Shown here: positions 59,658-64,000 of the stretch, piece by piece
Layout: each line of letters starts with the position of its first letter
Numbering within the stretch: the first letter of the stretch is position 1
From: Defluviitaleaceae bacterium
GTDB lineage: Bacteria > Bacillota > Clostridia > Lachnospirales > WQUN01
Assembly: GCA_009780185.1 (NCBI GenBank)
Contig: WRAN01000008.1
Coordinates: forward strand, 58,974-122,973
Direction of reading: 5' to 3'
Length of the DNA: 64,000 nt
Notes under the pieces: model-generated
Seen by the model: the letters and a program-made list of their open reading frames with translations, nothing else
Told to the model about the DNA's origin: nothing
The model's database searches: none
Program-made: the position numbers and the translations under genes

Positions 59658-60005
59658 TTAGTAGCCAACAAATCTCATTAGATTGTCTATGTTGTTGTTG
59701 ATTAGCGGGTTAGCAAACAGCAGTATAAAAGCGATAACCAAGCCGTATACGGCGGTGGTTTCAGCAAGTCCGCAACCGATAAACATTGTTGTGGTTATAG
59801 CCCCCCTTGCTTCGGGCTGGCGTGCAACTCCTTCGACCGCGGCAGCGGCAACTTTGCCTTGCCCCAATGTTACGAGGAAACCGTTTAAGAGTGCGATGGC
59901 GGCCGCAATCTGAGCGCCAAAGATTACAAAAGCTAATGGATGATGCATAATATTACCTCCTAAATTATATATATTTGATTTAATCCCCCGCAGCCAATCC
60001 AACAA
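59658..60005 (-). CDS. atpE: F-type ATP synthase subunit c, predicted Na+-type
   Basis: LGQGKVAAAAVEGVARQPEARG; GLAETTAVYGLVIAFILLFANP. Confidence 0.93.
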   Translation of the reverse strand: MLDWLRGIKSNIYNLGGNIMHHPLAFVIFGAQIAAAIALLNGFLVTLGQGKVAAAAVEGVARQPEARGAITTTMFIGCGLAETTAVYGLVIAFILLFANPLINNNIDNLMRFVGY

Positions 60006-60672
60006 AAGTCAGGCTTAAAACGGTGAAAATAAAGGCTTGTAAAGCACCCGCCGCAATATCGAAATACAGATGTAATGCAACTGGGAAGATGAGACGGACA
60101 ACAAACGGAGCAAGCCCATACAATAAAGACATTAGAATAAATCCTCCAAGAATGTTGCCAAACAGGCGAAAGCTTAAAGAAATTGGTTTTGCTAATTCAC
60201 CCATTATATTTAATGGCAGGAATAAAAAGTTAGGCTCAATAAACCCTTTCAAATGAGATTTTGGATGATATCTGAAACCAACAAATTGAATTAGGATAAA
60301 AGAAGTAACCGCTAGCGGAAATGTTACACCCCAATCGGCTGTGGGATTCCTTATTCCAAAGACACCGCTTATATTGGAAAACAGTAAGAACGCAAACAGT
60401 GTAAAGAACCAAGGAGCAAGATAGTCTAACTTTTCGCTAGCACTACTTCTAAAAAATTTCTCGAAAGTCTCTACACACATTTCCATTATGTTTTGAAGCC
60501 TAGTAGGTTTCTTCACGGGGTCCCACTGTCTTGACTGAATACGTACAACAATACCAAAGGCTATAAGGACACCCATAATAATCCATGTGGCTATCGTGGT
60601 TGATGTGATTAAAAAGACGACATTATCTGTGACTCTTATATAGCTGTAAACTTCGATAGAAAAGTCCACCAT
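59980..60672 (-). CDS. atpB: F-type ATP synthase subunit a
   Basis: GELAKPISLSFRLFGNILGGFILMSLL; GALQAFIFTVLSLTFVGLAAGD. Confidence 0.95.
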   Translation of the reverse strand: MVDFSIEVYSYIRVTDNVVFLITSTTIATWIIMGVLIAFGIVVRIQSRQWDPVKKPTRLQNIMEMCVETFEKFFRSSASEKLDYLAPWFFTLFAFLLFSNISGVFGIRNPTADWGVTFPLAVTSFILIQFVGFRYHPKSHLKGFIEPNFLFLPLNIMGELAKPISLSFRLFGNILGGFILMSLLYGLAPFVVRLIFPVALHLYFDIAAGALQAFIFTVLSLTFVGLAAGD

Positions 60673-60705
60673 GATTAACCCACCTTTTTAATATTTGCAC
60701 CATTA

Positions 60706-61194
60706 TCAATTATCCTTCGTATTTTTCTCTGCTTCTTCAACGATGACACTTATTTCGTCAATGGCATCCTGTGTGGAGTTGGTATCTTTCCCCCTCAAGG
60801 TATCAGGGTGAGGATTCTTAATTAAAAATTTCATTGAGTATGACGCTATGGTTAGTGAAAAAATCCCAAAGGCAACACCCATAAGATTCACATGAGTACC
60901 GTGTAATAACCCAGCGATAAGAAAAACCCCGGAAGTAAGTACAACCCGTAAGAAAAACTGAACTTGCATATGCCGCCTTGCGGATTTTGATTGCATATCT
61001 ATAGCGGCAGTTACAGTCTTTTTCAACCACAATACCTTAATAATATTTACACACATTGCCATAGACACACCAAGAGCAAATGGTATTGCTTCCGTTGACC
61101 GATAAAATATATATCCGCCCAATGCAATAACAGCGGAAGCGCACACAATAACAATAATCATTCTCTTAGCTACTGCTTCTACTGAATATTCCAT
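60706..61194 (-). CDS. atpI: ATP synthase subunit I (AtpI-like) membrane protein
   Basis: 162 aa, four TMs, located upstream of atpB. Confidence 0.7.
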   Translation of the reverse strand: MEYSVEAVAKRMIIVIVCASAVIALGGYIFYRSTEAIPFALGVSMAMCVNIIKVLWLKKTVTAAIDMQSKSARRHMQVQFFLRVVLTSGVFLIAGLLHGTHVNLMGVAFGIFSLTIASYSMKFLIKNPHPDTLRGKDTNSTQDAIDEISVIVEEAEKNTKDN

Positions 61195-61204
61195 ATCAAA
61201 TCCC

Positions 61205-61435
61205 CTAAAACTTTCTGGCTAAATCAATTAAAGCCTTGATAGCCGAAAAACACCCTAGAAGGGTGAACACAATAAGCAACCACGGCGATGCACCTAATAT
61301 GTTATCTAAAAAACGCCCAAAAAATAAACCCATGGCTACACAAACTACTATCGTAAATCCGATTTGTGACATTAATCCCATAGCGCGGAGCATTTCACGT
61401 TTTTCATTTTTAGATAGCTTTGCCATGCTAACCAC
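61205..61435 (-). CDS. AtpZ/AtpI-like small membrane protein
   Basis: MSQIGFTIVVCVAMGLFFGRFLDNILGASPWLLIVFTLLGCFSAIKALIDLARK. Confidence 0.85.
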   Translation of the reverse strand: MVSMAKLSKNEKREMLRAMGLMSQIGFTIVVCVAMGLFFGRFLDNILGASPWLLIVFTLLGCFSAIKALIDLARKF

Positions 61436-61509
61436 CTCGCATATGATATCTGTTTCTTGTTCTTCACTTCGTTCAATGTGCCATCACCAACATACAATAC
61501 ATAAAAAAA

Positions 61510-61532
61510 GAGGACTCCATTTTGAAGTCCTC
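61510..61532 (-). terminator. Terminator/attenuator-like hairpin upstream of F-ATPase operon
   Basis: minus strand GAGGACTTCAAAATGGAGTCCTC then TTTTTTT. Confidence 0.7.
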
Positions 61533-61547
61533 GCACTATGTACTCAA

Positions 61548-61586
61548 CAAAAAAAAGGCGGCGAACTCCTAACGAAGTTCTCCGCC
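61548..61586 (-). terminator. Second terminator-like hairpin upstream of F-ATPase operon
   Basis: minus strand GGCGGAGAACTTCGTTAGGAGTTCGCCGCC then TTTTTTTT. Confidence 0.7.
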
Positions 61587-61721
61587 CTGAAAACCTGACA
61601 CCTTGAAAGCAGTGTAAAAAATATACTGCCCAACCGAAATGCTTATTCAATTAATACAGATTATACATAGCTCTCTTGCTTCCGTCAAGACGGACATTGC
61701 TTTACATCACAAGTAATAATG

Positions 61722-63209
61722 TCATTTATCCCGTGATTCTTTCCTTTTAAGTTTAATATCATATATAAATCCTAATATTTGTAACGCAATAATAGGCATC
61801 ATCGTCACCATTGCTATTACTCCGAAAGAATCGGCTAAAATGTTGGAATACTCTACCGATTCAGATATACCTTGCGTAAATGCCAATACAAATGTAGCAG
61901 TCATTGGGCCAGCCGCCACAGCACCCGAATCAAAACCTATGCCTACAAAGAATTTGGGAGTAATGAACATCAGAACCGCCACTGCCATGTAACCGGGTAG
62001 AAGATAATGCCATAGCATGATACCGGGTATAACAATCCTTAACATAGACAGACCAACAGAAAACGCTACACTTATTGCTAAAAAGAGCAATACGGTTTTT
62101 CTTCTAATATATCCGTTGGTTATGTTCTCTATTTGACGAGTGAAAACATATACGGCTGGCTCTGTCAATACGATAAGCAAACCCAATATAAAACCGACAC
62201 TGATAATTAACAATCTATTACCAAGTATCGCTATTCCATAACCTACTATATGCCCCATATTCATAAAACCGGCGTTTACACCAACAAAAAACAGAAACAG
62301 TCCCATATATGCATAAATAAAGCCTGTGAATATTTTGTAAAAAGTCTTTTTTTCTAAATGAAATTTGAACTTTTGAAAAACCAATAGCATCAAAATAATT
62401 GGCAATAGGGTAAATAATGAATCTATTGCAACACTTGGCATTTCAATAAAAAACGGAGTTAGCAGAGAACCTTCGGAGTGGTGGAGTACATCTATAAACC
62501 CATTAACATCTTCGACTCTTATAAACAAAGTCATTATTAAGATACCAAAAGCAGCGCCAAACGCTGTTATCCCTACCAACCCAAAACTATCTTCTTTGGC
62601 TGCTTTACTGTCTTTCTTCATTGCAGAAACTCCAAGAGTCAACGAAAGTATAAATGGAACCGTGACCATGCCTGTGGCCGCACCTATTACATCAAAATCT
62701 ATGGCAAGCATATTAGAGGGTGTAAAATATGCTAATATAAACGCAATAAGAAGAACTGCGCTCATTAACACACGCATAGAGAAACCTTTAACAATCCTTA
62801 CCATTCCCAAAGATAACATAACTCCGGCACCTATAGCAATAAGCGAACGGATTAGACCAGTCCGCATTAGTCCGCCGGTAATGGAAGATATTTGAATCGA
62901 AAGTACTTGTACGCTTGGTTCGGCAAATGTAATAAAAAAGCCAATTATAATAGCAACAATAATAACGAACCATAATTTATTAGAAGTCAAAAGAGTTATA
63001 CCCATATTATTACCGAGCGGAATAAAGGCCAAATCAACGCCATGTAAAAGAAAAGATAATCCCACCGTTATGGCTGATGCTCCAATAACAAATTGAATAA
63101 TCTGCTTGCTCGGCACTGGCGTAATTGTTTGGTTAAGGATAAGAACGAAAAATACTATAGGAGCAACCGCGACCAAAACATTCTTAAACTTGCTTTGCAA
63201 ATTGTTCAT
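61722..63209 (-). CDS. DUF1538 family membrane protein
   Basis: 495 aa; two repeats: GVDLAFIPLGNNMG..AEPSVQVL and GHIVGYGIAILG..LLIVLTEPAVYVFTRQIENITNG. Confidence 0.9.
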   Translation of the reverse strand: MNNLQSKFKNVLVAVAPIVFFVLILNQTITPVPSKQIIQFVIGASAITVGLSFLLHGVDLAFIPLGNNMGITLLTSNKLWFVIIVAIIIGFFITFAEPSVQVLSIQISSITGGLMRTGLIRSLIAIGAGVMLSLGMVRIVKGFSMRVLMSAVLLIAFILAYFTPSNMLAIDFDVIGAATGMVTVPFILSLTLGVSAMKKDSKAAKEDSFGLVGITAFGAAFGILIMTLFIRVEDVNGFIDVLHHSEGSLLTPFFIEMPSVAIDSLFTLLPIILMLLVFQKFKFHLEKKTFYKIFTGFIYAYMGLFLFFVGVNAGFMNMGHIVGYGIAILGNRLLIISVGFILGLLIVLTEPAVYVFTRQIENITNGYIRRKTVLLFLAISVAFSVGLSMLRIVIPGIMLWHYLLPGYMAVAVLMFITPKFFVGIGFDSGAVAAGPMTATFVLAFTQGISESVEYSNILADSFGVIAMVTMMPIIALQILGFIYDIKLKRKESRDK

Positions 63210-63586
63210 TTAGTTTCACCCCAAATAAAATATAAAAAGAGAACCTCATATGGAAGCTCTCTTACCTAAATCGAAAAGTGATACTATAGAATACACAATC
63301 GCATATCTTATTATCAAAGTAATCTTTGCCTTGTGCTATGAAATTTATGCGTTGGGTTTCTCTACTGATTTATTTTATACATTCATCACTGTTGCGTTAT
63401 TTCGATTATGGATAGCCTTTATAATCATCCTATAATCCATTTAATTACTTTTTACAAAATTACTTTTTACAAAACGCCCTTGACAACGGCTATCTGAGGA
63501 ATATTGGAGGCCAAATATAGTAATCTGGTTCTACCAAGGCGGGCCGAGGTACACCAATACACATTATGCACAGGGTGCAAACTGTC

Positions 63587-63622
63587 CCGATACTTTGGTC
63601 AAAACCGGAAAAGTAACACTTT
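63587..63622. repeat. 36-nt dispersed repeat, copy B
   Basis: CCGATACTTTGGTCAAAACCGGAAAAGTAACACTTT. Confidence 0.7.
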
Positions 63623-63778
63623 CTATTGCCTTTGATATCATAAATATGCAAACATCTCGGCACCTAAATTTGAAAGAGAAATACCTCAAAGCTTTTTTGG
63701 AAAATTGTAGACAAATCGCAGAATATGCTATAACATAGCAATAGGAGCTAACGGCAGGGAATTATTCCAGCCAAAATA

Positions 63779-63822
63779 AGAAGTAAGTAGGAAGAGCAAG
63801 AGAAGTAAGTAAGAAAAGCAAG
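63779..63822 (+). repeat. 22-bp polypurine tandem duplication
   Basis: AGAAGTAAGTAGGAAGAGCAAG / AGAAGTAAGTAAGAAAAGCAAG, 20/22 identical. Confidence 0.8.
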
Positions 63823-63848
63823 AAAAGAAGTAAATGAAATAAGGAAAA

Positions 63849-63939
63849 CTGCGGAACCATTGAGATTCAGAGCCTCAATGGCGCCTGAAGGGATGAGGAA
63901 ACATCGCCTCCAGACACAGGTATACACCTGCTACCGCAG
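63849..63939 (+). ncRNA. Candidate structured RNA with a four-way junction
   Basis: Closing helix CTGCGG(63849-63854)/CCGCAG(63934-63939) enclosing three hairpins: CCATTGAG/CTCAATGG, CTG..GGGATG/CATCgCC..CAG, CAGGT/ACCTG. Confidence 0.5.
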
Positions 63940-64000
63940 CCCACGAAGTATATAACATTCACTGCCCCTCTTCAAGCTTGACTTCCCCTCCAAGCTAGAG

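Noticed and set aside
63250-63435. 61-aa ORF after the DUF1538 gene
   Set aside because: No clear SD or family; overlaps an imperfect hairpin; insufficient support to call a gene

Overview
The window looks like the chromosome of an endospore-forming clostridial (Bacillota) bacterium; that assignment is inferred from gene content only. Housekeeping and accessory modules seen: sugar isomerase/aldolase genes with an MBL-rhodanese gene (0-3.6 kb); a TPR protein translationally coupled to a small exported peptide, in Rap/Phr-like layout (3.9-5.3 kb); three small coiled-coil genes; three large secreted paralogs sharing an identical 30-nt leader (6.8-10.1, 13.1-16.8 and 44.9-48.6 kb), two of them divergent around a BrnT/BrnA pair and a tyrosine integrase; an Rpn nuclease; a V-type ATPase operon with no B or D subunit genes next to it; an ABC exporter with a PadR/DUF1700-DUF4097 unit; CspA; CwlD; tRNA-Arg(CCT); HtrA; ThyX; a PerR-KatG-thioredoxin-rubredoxin oxidative-stress cluster; a MoxR/DUF5682/VWA/SWIM/DUF4132 operon (48.8-59.0 kb) that resembles the uncharacterised E. 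coli yehLMPQ + yehI set; an Fo-only F-type ATPase operon with no F1 genes nearby; and a DUF1538 membrane protein. Best leads are the yeh-like operon with an embedded candidate type I toxin-antitoxin locus that is absent from the ORF track, the Rap/Phr-like pair, the secreted-paralog/integrase locus with shared direct-repeat motifs, the two split ATPase operons, and a potential four-way-junction RNA at the right edge. All family calls come from reading the sequence; no database search was run.
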